A stretch of 64,000 bases of DNA, from positions 5,602,538 to 5,666,537 of the forward strand of contig CM041203.1 in NCBI GenBank assembly GCA_023078555.1. Reading direction: 5' to 3'. Below, one piece after another: positions 9,831 to 20,435 of this stretch. The notes under the pieces are model-generated. The model saw only the letters and a list, made by a program, of their open reading frames with translations, had not been told where the DNA came from and searched no databases. A program made the position numbers and the translations under genes. Positions within the stretch are counted from its first letter, which is position 1. The number at the start of each line of letters is the position of its first letter. Origin of the DNA: Ulva prolifera. Taxonomy: Eukaryota > Chlorophyta > Ulvophyceae > Ulvales > Ulvaceae.

Positions 9831-10460
9831 GTCTGAATCCTGTGGGCGTCTTCCTGCGTACGCACACAGGGATGCCGGCAGCTACCGCGATCCGGCACGG
9901 CTCATCCTTTGCTGCATTCCTCTTTCCCTTGCAGGTAAATGCCCTTCGCAACAAAAACTTGATCGCCCACTACCTCCACGCCATCTACTATAGATGCCTG
10001 GTCTGCCATTGAGTGCCTGGGCAGCAGCTGTTCTATTCACGATATGATGCAGTGCGCCGATCGACGGGCAGCGACGATAGAGCGACACATCTCTTCGAGG
10101 TGATTCTTGTACAGCAAGAGCACATTCAACCAATGCAGAAGGTTGAAGGTGGTATGGACAGGCCATCGGACACATGCAAGTGCAGATGATCGCAGTGCTC
10201 GTCGACTGATCTCGGAGACAAATATCTCGCGGTGCGAGATAAGCCATACTTGTGTCTACACGTCTCCCGCAATGCGCTCACGAACGCACTGAATAGCCAC
10301 CTTGAGAATAGTGGCTTCAACGGGCATTGACTGCACTAGTACAAGATTTGCTTCAGCAATTCATACCTCTGCGAGTTATGCACTTGTGGGTAACTTGGGC
10401 ATCTCCATGGTGCACGATTCCTTTCTACTTGCGTGCTCCAGGCACACAGGCATGGCTCCT
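9831..10460. other. No gene recognised (possible 5' part of the 9340 gene)
   Basis: If the gene piece at 9340-9830 is alive, its 5' exons should lie here on the minus strand. Short frames occur, but none joined in phase with clear signals. Confidence 0.3.
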
Positions 10461-10707
10461 AGGTGCGGTGCGGCGTGGGCCGGCGGGGCTGCGCGGCGGT
10501 GTGCCGGGCTGGCGTGGTATGCTGTGGCTTGGTGGGGTGGGGGTGGGTCTTGGGGCCAGGGAGGCCCCCGGCAATCGGGCGGCCATGATGGGCGGCCTCA
10601 GGCAGCAGTGTGTTGGGTTTGGCCCTGTCGTACGGCGGCGGGCGTTGTGGTGCTGGTGGTTGTGATGTTGTGTGTCGGCCGTGGGGTTTGTGCGTGCGCG
10701 TGTGTGT
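10461..10707 (+). repeat. G/T-rich repeat block, first of two
   Basis: Segment 10617-10705 (CTGTCGTACGGCGGCGGGCG and onwards) recurs almost unchanged at 12028-12112. In both places a retroelement-like end lies beside it. It is non-coding, and biased frames across it were rejected. Confidence 0.6.
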
Positions 10708-11095
10708 TACAAAGGAAAAAGCCGGAGGGGCAGGTAGCACCGCCAGGACCAAAAGGGAGAGCATAAGAAACGCAATGCGCACGCAGCAGGAGAGCCACAG
10801 CCAACGCCAAGGCACAACGAGCACACACACACCCCCACGCTCCCACACACTACCACACGAACCACTCACTGACACCCGACCCACGCACCCACGCACCCGC
10901 ACGCGGCCCAGACCCGACCCCCAACACACACACCCACACGCCAACACGCTACACGACCCCGCCGCCCGCGCGGCAGCAGCAGCCCCATGCAGCGGCCTGG
11001 CCGGCGCCGGCCCCACACGGAAGCCGCCGGGGGCCCCCAGGACCCCCGCCCCAACGCCCCGATCAGGCCAGCCCCGGGCGCCGGAACAACACACA
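10708..11095 (-). mobile_element. Retroelement 3' UTR, truncated copy 4a
   Basis: A near-identical partial copy of 4315-4700 begins at the GTTACAAAGGAAAAAGCCGG end. It stops after ACACACG where the next copy's flank begins, so it lacks any reverse-transcriptase sequence. It lies head to tail with the longer copy at 11168. Confidence 0.7.
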
Positions 11096-11167
11096 CGTTG
11101 TGCGTGCGCGTGTGTGGGTTTGGGTTTGTGGGTGTGTGGGTCTGTGCGTGTGTGTGCTGGTGTGTGT

Positions 11168-11746
11168 GTTACAAAGGAAAAAGCCGGAGGGGCCGGTAGC
11201 ACCGCCAGGACCAAAAGGGAGAGCACGAACAACGCAAAGCGCACGCAGCAGGAGAGCAACAGCCAACGCCAAGGCAGAACAAGCACCCACACACCCCCAC
11301 GCTCCCCCACACTACCACACGAACCACACACCGAAACCCGACCCACGCACCCACGCACCCGCACGCGGCCCAGACACACACCCAAACCCAAACACACACC
11401 CAAGCACCCACAAACCCCCACGCCAACACGCCACACGACCCCGCCGCCCGCGCGGCTGCGGCAGCCCATGCAGCGGCCCGGCCGGCGCCGGCCCCACACG
11501 GAAGCCGCCGGGGGTCCCCCGGACCCCCGCCCCAATGCCCCGATCAGGCCAGCCCCGGGTGCCGGGACAACACACATAGGGGCGCCCCCATCCGCGAAAC
11601 CCGGAACGGAGCACGGCCGAGGCGCGCCGTGTGCGGGGGCCGGGGCACGCGGGCGAGGCAGCACACGCCGCCTACCAGCGCGTCCGAGCCCCGGGCGGCG
11701 CCCGGCCCGCGAGAGAGCGACGAGGACGCCGCGGGCGGCTCGCCGC
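11168..11746 (-). mobile_element. Retroelement 3' UTR, copy 4b
   Basis: This is the third copy of the C-rich 3' region, with small indels relative to 4315-4881. It leads directly into the reverse-transcriptase tail at 11747-11860. The 445- and 487-codon frames across this block come from base composition and repeats and are not genes. Confidence 0.7.
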
Positions 11747-11860
11747 TCAGGCCGGATGGCCGGTGAGCGGCGAGAGATCATCACATGGGACCGCAAGTCC
11801 CGTCAGTACCGCCTTGCCCGCGTGACGCGCCATCAGCGGGGCAGCGGCGTGAACCTGGCG
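11747..11860 (-). pseudogene. Retroelement reverse-transcriptase extreme C-terminus, copy 4b
   Basis: Only the last 38 codons remain (ARQVHAAAPLMARHAGKAV to LTGHPA, stop at 11747-11749). They are very like complement(4882-5000). At 11861 the similarity stops abruptly and a G/T-rich unrelated sequence begins, which is the truncation junction. Confidence 0.7.
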
Positions 11861-12290
11861 GTGTGCTGGTGTGTGGGTGTGTGCTTGGCGGTCTGCGGAT
11901 CTGTGTCGCTTGCTACGCCGGTGATGGGTGAGATGTTCGTGGTTGTCTTGGTGTTTGCTTCGTCTCCTTGCTCCTTTCGCGGTGCTGCCCGACTTACTGC
12001 CTTTGTCCTTGTAACACAGGCATGGCATGGCCCTGTCGTACGGCGGCGGGCGTTGTGGTGTTGGTGGTTGTGATGTTGTGTGTCGGCCGTGGGGTCTGTG
12101 CGTGCGTGTGTGGGTGTGTGCTTGGCGGTCTGCGGATCTGTGTCTTTTGCTGCGCCGGTGATGGGTTTTTTTTTTTTGGGCGTGGTGGGTGTCGCGTGCG
12201 TGGGTGTCTGTGTGTTTGCTTCGTCTGTTTGCTTCGTTTGCGGTGCTGCCCGCCTTGCTGCCTTTGTCATTGTAACACAGGCATGGCATG
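11861..12290 (+). repeat. Two tandem G/T-rich units each ending in a retroelement-type tail
   Basis: GGTGTGTGCTTGGCGGTCTG and the following bases occur at about 11873 and again at about 12113. Each copy leads to CTTTGTCCTTGTAACACAGG (12001-12020) or CTTTGTCATTGTAACACAGG (12262-12281), followed by CATGGCATG. The unit is about 260 bases. It also contains the second copy of the 10617 block and a T run at about 12166. No coding is seen. Confidence 0.65.
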
Positions 12291-12335
12291 TCGTAGCATC
12301 ATAAATTTATTTTGCCGCTAATTTTTCTCTTGCAG

Positions 12336-13340
12336 GCCATCATCTGGGCACCATTGCACAGCAATTGCTGTGGTCAACCGTTACCATGATTCTTAACACA
12401 GCAGCAGCTGGCGTGGCACCACAATCAGCGGAGTACGACGGGAGTGATCAAGCATGGAATAAGTTGTCACATGCTATGTACAGATGCCCAAGAATCAACG
12501 ATGCTCCAACGCCAAATCTGGCCGACTTGCAGCCCATGGTGTGTACAGTTGGTACATGTTGTCCTGACACAGGCGCAGCTGGGGCACAGTGTGGACTTGA
12601 CTCGGACATGATGACAATTAATGCAGTTTCTCTATGCGACATTCCACTGGTACGAGGAGAGCACGGCCAGAAGAGGCTGCATCTCCTCGAACTCACATCG
12701 GCAGAGCCAAGGCGCATGTGTGGCATGTACATCCTTGCGCATTCTACAACTCTGCGACAGTGCTGCCATAGCGCACCTCTCTGAACAAGGTGAATTCCAG
12801 GTTCATGTGTGCGATGCGAACGTGGGCATGTCTGAGTCGCAGACCCGCGGATGCGATAACTATATCAAACTGGCAGCAACCTAGTGGTAGCATGGTGAAT
12901 AATGTGCTTCTGACTCCGCTGCAGCCGCTGATGATCACGGCTGTCCGTGGCTGTGCCAAAGCATCCACTTGTTGGCGCATTCCCGACCCACGCTAGACCG
13001 CTTACGATAACAGAGAGCGACCGGTAATTGTGAACGGCCATACCCGTGAACACGGAGTTGGCGTGTTCGCTGGCATACGCAGCTGAGCCCCCCGAAAAGC
13101 CCTGTTGCGTGGCAAGCTCGGCATGGCTATGGATCACACACGCATGCGGGATGTCAGTGGTGTCAGGGCACAAGGCGAACACAGGATCAATTCAGAAGAC
13201 AGCTAGGCCTGACAATTGCTGAGGCGCGCCAGGAGTACAAAGTGTTTCGCATGGTGTTCACGCAGCTCGAGCTCGCCAACGCACACGCCTCGGCGCCAGT
13301 CTCAAAATTTGGTGCAGAAGGCAGATTCCGGCGTACATAG
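12336..13340 (+). other. Coding-like islands, unresolved
   Basis: A strong pyrimidine tract and TCTTGCAG acceptor at about 12335 precede a 140-codon open frame ending at 12784 (with SAEYDGSDQAWNKLSHAMYR). Another open piece at about 13202-13340 reads LTIAEARQEYKVFRMVFTQL and ELANAHASAPVSKFGAEG. A minus-strand frame at 12865-13182 also has normal protein make-up. These do not join into one model. They may be relics, or exons of a gene I could not assemble. Confidence 0.25.
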
Positions 13341-13474
13341 CACATATACACACTTATGAGGAAGTCTGAGTGTTTCCTATTCAAATTGATGACCGTAATT
13401 GACGGCAACCCCGCTCTCCGTCGGTGGACCGCCTCGCATATGTGATCGCTAGCTCCAGACTAGACGTATATCAG

Positions 13475-16400
13475 ATGTCTGGACTACGAGGAGCTGTCAC
13501 GGGCTCTGATGCCTGCACGGCGGGGGGCGCTGGGCCGTCCAACGCGCTGGCAGGTCTGGCTGACACACTGCTGGGAACGTCTTCCAAGACCAGGTCTCGC
13601 TTGCAAGAGGTCCGCACAGCGCATCGAGCTCAGTGCCTAACATTCCAATCATGATCACTGAACCAATGGATCTGCTTTGTGCTTACGACCACTTGCGCGA
13701 CACGGTGGCCTGTTCAACCTTCGCAGCAAGCAACACAGGTAAAGAAGAGACGACATGCGTACCATCACAGTATACGCCCGACAACATCACTCCATAGAAT
13801 GTATTCGGAAGGAAGATGTGTCACCGGAAACGCTGCATCACATGCTGCTCGGGAAAGTACATGCAACCAGAACATGTCTCAGTGTGGTGCAGTTTGTGCC
13901 AGGTCAAGGCGAGCAAGGCCAAGTACTTCCGAGACAGCAGCCCTTGTCCATCGATCAGGCCGTGGAGAGACTCGCGGGGCCGGCTGCAGCGTCTTCTGCA
14001 TTTGTGCCACCACCTGCAACACAGGATGCAGTGCTGAATGCCTTTGAGCAAGCTTTCATCTCAGGCCAGGTACGTCGCGCAGCTTTCCAGCGAGCCTGAA
14101 AGCTCATTCAAATAGATTGAGGCACTAGGCACATGCGTACACCGATGTGCTCGCCAGCTCCAGCTCGGCCGCTGCAACTGTCCCCTCACCACAGCCTCAA
14201 TGTGATTCACCACAGCACAAGATGTCTGCGCCTTTGTCTACATCTGGCTGAGCCTGCTAATGTAGCGTTTGTCGCCTCCATGAAGCACCACCTGGTGCGA
14301 CAAGCCGCATAAATCCACATCTCCAGCATTGTATTGCATCGATTGCCCGCAGACAGGTGTGACTGCGATACAATGGCCACTGCAACCCAAAAGTGTACAA
14401 CTGAAGGTGGTGGATGTGCAGAGGGGGCGCCATCCCGGACATCAGCTGCCGGCAGGCCCCCACGGAGGCCCCCTTGCACCCCCAGCCGTGCCACCCCCGG
14501 CCGTGCCGCCGCAGGTGCATGACAACCTGCAGCACTTCCTGCAGAGCGGCATATCGCGCCGCGCCTTTACGCCGCTGCCGCTGCCGCACGCGCCGCTGCC
14601 GCTCCCCGACGCGCTGCGCATCCGTGACCGCGGCACGATCCTCTCGCGGCACCTGCATGCCGACGCCGGCGATGGCTTCGCGGACCTCCAGGTATGCCAA
14701 TCCCCTCAGCCCCATGGCCTTGTGCATATTTGATATGTAATACCCATATAGCGGATCATGCGGTGTACTCCGATGGCCTGCTGACCTCAGCCGTGTGCTC
14801 ACGAAAGCCCAAGGTATGCATGCATGCAGGTGGACGCCCTTCTCCGCGGCCTCGGCATCGAGCCGTCCACGCTGCCGGCTCGGGCGCACGACATGCATGG
14901 CGCGGCGCCAGCCTTCAACGCAGCATGGGCGAGCGCGCAGCAGCCACAGCAGCCCGGCGTAGCCGCGCACCACGCTGCGGCCGCCGCGGCCCACCACGCC
15001 GCGGCCTCCGCCGCTGCGCGCACCGCCGGCGGCACCTGGGCCACCGAGTTCAGCTCCGGCCAGGGCGACGCGTGGGCGCAGCAGTTCACGGCGCCGCTGC
15101 GCGACGCGCTGCCGGACGTCACGCGCCACCACGCGGCCCACGCGGCGCACGCTCCCGGCGCCACGTGGGCGCGGGAGTTTTCGGCGACCGCGCGGGCCCC
15201 CCCCGGCATCGCCTGGGCGGAACAGTTCCTTGGAACCGGCTCTAGTGGGGTGGAGGCGGCGACGGCCGCACAGGTAGACACCGCGAGCGCGTGGGCGGAC
15301 GAGTTTTCGGAGCGCGCGGCCGCTCGGCACGGAGAGTCCGCGCAGGATGCCAGCCGGAGGCTCGCCGGCGTGCTGCAGGACGACCCGGAGGGCAAGTTCC
15401 AGGGGTCCCAGTTCCTGCAGTTCTTATCTAAGATGAGTCATGGGGAGGCGGAGTACCAGGTGGGGGGCGGGACGCAGGAGGGGCCCGTCGCGGCGGGGGA
15501 TTGGGCTCAGGAGTTTTCAAGCGTTGACCCGGCAGTGCGGGAGGCTGGGATTGCGGCGAGGCGGAATCTCGCGGCGGGGCCGGGGACGGGCGCAGTCGCA
15601 GCGGGGGGGTTGCCGGGCATGCGTGGCGCGGGCGCCGCGATGGAGGAGAGCTGGGCGGAGGAGTTCACCGCGGCAGCGCGGGGGGAAGCCAACGAGAAGG
15701 CGACAGACGCCGCGTTTGCCGACGCGTGGGCGTCGCAGTTTGAGCGGGAGGGTGTTGATGAGTGGGTCAAGGACTTCCAGGGGATGCAGGCACGCATGGT
15801 GCTACCCGCTAGACAGCATGCATTGACGCCATGCATTGCGTGCTTGCTGTTGCGGCTCCCGCCCCCGTGGCCCGCGGTCTGCCGTGTCTGTGTGCAAGGC
15901 CTACCCACTGCCTCACCTGATGCACGGCTGCCGCTGCCGCCATTGTGTTTCCTCCACTGCCTCACCTGATGCCGCGGCGAGTCTAGCACCCGTTCCGCGT
16001 CCTGGGCTGCTCGCCATTGAGTTTCCTCCAGGCACGGCCAATGCCCGCCGGTCTTCTTGCATGAGCTCTGCGCAGAGCGGAGGCTGCTGTCCGCGTGCTG
16101 CGTGCTGTGTGCTGAGCATGATCTGGGGATGGCTGTGGCTTGCAGGCGGAGCAGGACATGTTTGACAACGCGTGGGCGGAGTACGGCGGCGCGGCGCCGC
16201 AGCCGGCGACGCGGGCAGAGTACGTGTTTGCCGAGGTCAACCCATTCGACGGCAACCCGGACGCTCTGGCGGCCGCGCAGGCGGCGTTCAAGGGCGGCAG
16301 CCTGGCAGACGCGTGCCTGGCTCTCGAAGCAGTGGTCAAGGCGAACCCAGGTGCGGCTGTGCTGCGCGGAATGCCTCTGTCTAGCGCTCACATGTGCTAC

Positions 16401-18092
16401 CTTGACCTCGATACACTGCGTTTCGTATGTCAACAATTGCGAGCCGCACGGGTGTCTTGCGCCGTCGCCGCTGCCTGGCCCGCCTGGCCTTCTCGAATGA
16501 TACCGTACTAAATGAAGTCCATCGACATGTAACGCGTAACGCTGGGTTTTCTAGGTACCCAGCTAGATATATGCAATCAGCAATTTTCGGGGTGACTTTG
16601 ACAACAAAAAATAGATTTATTAGACCTGGACCCCATGTAATGCTTCCCTTCTTGTCGATGGACTTAATTTAGTACGGTGTGCTTGCTGTGCTCCAATAAA
16701 GGAAACCAAATCTGAATGGCCGTCGATGAGCTATTTGGGCTTGAGCTGTGATGATTCATCGGTTTGCTCCCACATGCACGACTGTGGCTGAGAGTGCAGA
16801 GCGCAGGTGTACGGCACAGCGCTGGAGGAGTCATGCAATCCAATCCACATTGCGGCGCCCCACAGTCGTGTGCACCAGCAGATTCTGTGTTGGCTGTGAG
16901 GCGCAGGTCTCCAGGCAGTGGCAGCCCTGATCCTGAGGGGCACTACATTGTTCCCTGCCTGATTCTCACTGCAGCTGTGGGAGTGCAGGGGATGCTCAGG
17001 CGTGGCGGCTGCTGGGTGCCGCTCACGCCGAGAACGACGACGATCGGCAGGCGATCGCGGCCATGCTGCGTGCGCTGGGCGCTGCGCCCGGCAGCCCCGA
17101 CGTGCTGCTGGCGCTCGGCGTGAGCCACGTGAATGAGCTGCACGAGGGCGAGGCTGTTGATTACCTCATGCAGTGTGTTCCCCCAGCCACGCCTGTGTGG
17201 AGTGCTTACATCTCCAGCTTGCATCTGAAACGGGGTGTACACTCGCCCTCTAGGCTGCTTGCCCAATTGCTTGACGCAACACACAGCATGGCTGCCGAAA
17301 ACTTCGATCTACTACATCCCAGGCATCTGTGCCATTTCACAGATGTCCGACATTGTCATGCTCTTGCAAAGCGCTTTGTGAATCGCATGCGGTGGCTACA
17401 GGTGGCTATCAGCGCATCCGCAGCACTCCCACGCCGCCGTGGCCCCCGGCGCGAGCGAGGCCGGCGACGTGCTCTCTCGCGCCCGCGCCGCGTTCGCGCG
17501 TGCCGCCGGCGCCGCCCCCGGCGACGCGGACGTCCAGACAGCCGTCGGCGTGATCGCGCACCTCGCGGGCGACTACCCGGCCGCCGTGGCCGCGTTCGAT
17601 GCGGCCGTGCGGCTGCGCCCTGCCGACTACAGCCTGTGGAACAAGCTCGGCGCGACGCTCGCGAACAGCGGTCGGTCGGCGGACGCGAAGCGCGCGTACG
17701 GGGCCGCGCTGCGGCACAAGCCGAACTACATGCGTGCGTGGTCTAACGCGGGGATCAGCTACAGCAACCTCGGCGAGTACGGCGACGCCGCGCGCTTCTT
17801 CCTCAAGGCGCTGACGCTGAACGGCGCCGCGGACTCGGTGTGGAGCTACCTGCGCACCGCGCTGCTGATGCAGGGGGACCTTGACGCGCTCGGCATGGCC
17901 GACGCGAAGGACGTCGGTGCGCTTGTGCGGCGGCTCGGGGTGGCTGAGGGGCCACCAGACGTGACCATAAATGCACTCGACGTCGCGCCGGGAGAGAGCG
18001 CTGGTGTAGGGTTCAGCGGGGAGGATTTTGGAGTGGGTGAGGGTGTGGACTTTTTGGGTGCGGGGGCGGGCTCTTTGGGGGAGTCTGTGTGA
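13475..18092 (+). CDS. PEX5: PEX5, peroxisomal PTS1 import receptor
   Basis: PEX5 is the cytosolic receptor that binds C-terminal SKL-type signals and docks at PEX14 and PEX13. Exons are 13475-13609, 13893-14069, about 14422-14691 (or from 14515), 14830-15789, 16146-16350, 16989-17172 and 17402-18092, giving about 873 aa. The start MSGLRGAVTGSDACTAGG carries the conserved N-terminal Cys (residue 14) that is monoubiquitinated for recycling, followed by the usual SNALAGLAD. Nine WxxxF motifs follow: WATEF, WAQQF, WAREF, WAEQF, WADEF, WAQEF, WAEEF, WASQF and WVKDF. These are the PEX14/PEX13-binding and cargo-release repeats. From about residue 545 come TPR repeats, with YSLWNKLGATLANSGRS and MRAWSNAGISYSNLGEY being the most conserved PTS1-pocket helices. 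The C-terminus is Gly-rich. The fourth intron has a GC donor (15790) or an in-frame GT alternative at 15799. Exon 3's border is the least sure. Confidence 0.93.
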
Positions 18093-18417
18093 GAAGAGGC
18101 CGAGAGGCGGGGTAGAGGTGTGCGGGGCAGAGGGTTGCGAGAGCGCTGGAGGGCCCCGTGGCAGCGGCTGCCTGGAGCCGTTTGACTGGATGGACAGCCA
18201 CCATTCGCTGACATGCGCATACAGGCCCAGCAGCCTGCCGTGTGCTGTGAAGCATCCGTGTGCTGTGCGCTGTGACGCTCCCGCACGCACTCTGTATTGT
18301 CCGTCTGTCCCTTGACTTCTGCATGCTTGGGCTGCGTTGCTTAGATTCTTTAGTGTTTGGGGGCCGCTGCATGGTCTGGTGTAGAGCGGGACGGGCGTGG
18401 CCGATGCCTGGTCCGGA

Positions 18418-18422
18418 TGTAA
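18418..18422 (+). promoter_or_regulatory. Likely poly(A) signal TGTAA for PEX5
   Basis: TGTAA lies 326 bases after the PEX5 stop. TGTAA is the usual polyadenylation signal of chlorophyte green algae. The motif is short, so chance occurrence is possible. Confidence 0.4.
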
Positions 18423-18689
18423 TCGTTCATTCAGGCTCATGCTTACGTTTCTAGCACATCTTCTCGTGAATAAGCCGGCGCAGTGCCGGCGCAGTGCAGT
18501 AGCAATGTTTGCATGAGCAAGCACCACATGATAAAGCAGGCGTGGTGGGGCCGGAACAGCCCTGCAGTAAAGTGCCGAATCGAGCTGTTGTGCGATAATC
18601 ATGCATACATACATACCCCGTCACCTACGCCTGCTCCGGCCGCCGACGCCGATGCTGGACACAGCGGGAGAAACTGGGGGACATCATGT

Positions 18690-19180
18690 TTATGCCGCCG
18701 GGCGACCCTTTGTGCATAGGAGATGTGTCGGTTGTGAACCCCTGTGCTGGTTCCTATTGCGGCCGTGCGGCCCGCGAGGACGGGGGTGCTGCGGAGACGC
18801 GGGACGTGCAGAAACGCACTGCTTATCGTTTGTACGACCCTGATGCGTACAGTTTCGTGCCGTTGTCGCATGCGACGCATGGTCGCTTGGGGCGGCCTGC
18901 CGTGAATCACTTGAATCGGCTGGCGGAGGTTGCGTCTCGGTGTGGTAAGGTGAACCGTGCTTTGTTTGTGACGCATGCTCTGCGCCGGTTGAGTGTGGCG
19001 TGGTGCAAGGGGAATGCTCTTGTGCTCCGTGCGGGGCTTCAGTCTTTGGCTGGCATCACCGGCCGAGCTGTGGTGCGTGCTCGTGCCCGGCCTAGTGCCA
19101 TGACTGCGTGAGTGGGTTTGCGTGTGTATTCCTGGCAACGGCTCGCTTCCCGGCCTCTGTCCTTTGTCACTACATACCCC
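18690..19180 (+). pseudogene. Retroelement reverse-transcriptase C-terminal remnant with 3' end, copy 5
   Basis: The frame reads KRTAYRLYDPDAYSFVPL, SHATHGRLGRPAVNHLNRLA, FVTHALRRLSVAWCKGNAL and a TGA at 19109-19111. This is the 'ETYGRLG' tail in a more diverged form (ATHGRLG). The 3' UTR is only about 70 bases and ends CGGCCTCTGTCCTTTGTCAC then TACATACC. The reverse complement of that end is found at 54594. It is a second subfamily of the element, shorter and less GC-rich than copies 1, 2 and 4. It lies 600 bases after PEX5. Confidence 0.65.
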
Positions 19181-20435
19181 GTACCCCAACACCAGTCGCG
19201 CATCCCGCCACACCTGCCAGGGAATAGTGATGTGGAGACTGATTGATTCGTCAATTGATTTCTTCAAAGTCGGTCTAGGAGTACGTCGCAATCTCCAGCC
19301 CAGACGCCTCGGGTTCCTGCTCTTAGGTCACCCTCTACGTGATTTGTCCCATGCATCCATGCTTACATGGGCTGTGCCACTGTCTTGCAGCCAATGCGAA
19401 GCTTGTGAGACTCAGGTCTGACAAACTCGGCCAATAGCTGCCAGTGCGAGGCAGGTGGGACAATCTTGATTAGCGATACGATCCTATGAATGCCTCGAGC
19501 GCCGTACAAGCATGCAACACCAGACTTGCGGGTAGTACACGTGTGGTGGCGACAGGTACAGCTACCGGAAGATGCCGTGCGATGTACCCGCCACTGACAC
19601 AGCATCAAGTACCTGCACAAGTTTTCAATACTCTGTTATCGCATTCGCAGTAATTTAGTGCGGTCGTGTTAATACCGTGGCACCGCAAGCTCGAAGGTGG
19701 TGCCGGTACCGCAGGCGCTTCGACATTGCGTTCAGTGTAGGAAACGTGCTCCTCGAAAAGGCGTTCATAGCCGATCGTAGCATTGGTATCGTCGTTTTTG
19801 GACTGCAAAGTCTCCAGGCTTTTGAATTTTGACCTACATCTGCAGATCGAACGTGGAGGTGAGCGATTGACCGCCGATTGCGTCAGCGTCGCAATTATAG
19901 ACATGCAACTGACGTACTCGTGAAATTGATGCAGCTCGATTTATGGTGTAACTTCAGCCGCAGCTGTCATAGCCCAGTATATCTTCTGGAGTTGGGGACA
20001 GAGGCGTCGTGTCAAATGAGCAGGACACAGGAGCACGTACTGTGCACGGTACGCTCGCATGCGGTCGCCCTCGTGCATACTAAAAGTTTGCTGCGAATAT
20101 TTACGTATCCGTGAGGCTTCGCAGCCATGGCATGTCACTCAATCTGCACTTGTGGTTGGTGCTCGTCTTGCAATGCAGTCGCAGGCGTGGCGACGCTCCT
20201 GAATCTGCGTATGTTTCTATCAACTCTGTGCAATTTTATGCACTGCAATATGTGAGATACATACGTGCCACGTGCATGGCTTGTTGTCGGCGCGGCGACT
20301 CGTCGTTTATCGATGCAGAGTTGTGCCGAGTACGCGCTGTGCTTTTGACAAGGGCAGCACACCACACCGCAAGAGCTGACTAGCAACGCAAGGCAACAGC
20401 AAGACAAGCCATTTAGTCGTGTGCTGTTTGGTACC
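19181..20435. other. Intergenic; one weak minus-strand ORF
   Basis: No gene is recognised. A minus-strand frame at 19605-19904 (99 codons, with KNDDTNATIGYERLFEEHVS) has ordinary composition but no family match and no supporting splice sites. The promoter of the next plus-strand gene is expected in the right part. Confidence 0.4.

Noticed and set aside
10459..12073. Very long overlapping frames (445 and 487 codons) on both strands
   Set aside because: They span repeated retroelement 3' regions, are rich in Pro/Thr/Arg or Gly/Val/Cys strings, and change with the copy. They are products of GC-rich composition.
13755..14099. PEX5 start at the ATG at 13755
   Set aside because: The upstream exon at 13475-13609 encodes the conserved PEX5 N-terminus with its cysteine and joins in phase at 13893.
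14257..15330. 357-codon minus-strand frame opposite PEX5
   Set aside because: The plus strand encodes clear PEX5 WxxxF motifs. The antisense frame is Arg-rich and arises from codon bias.
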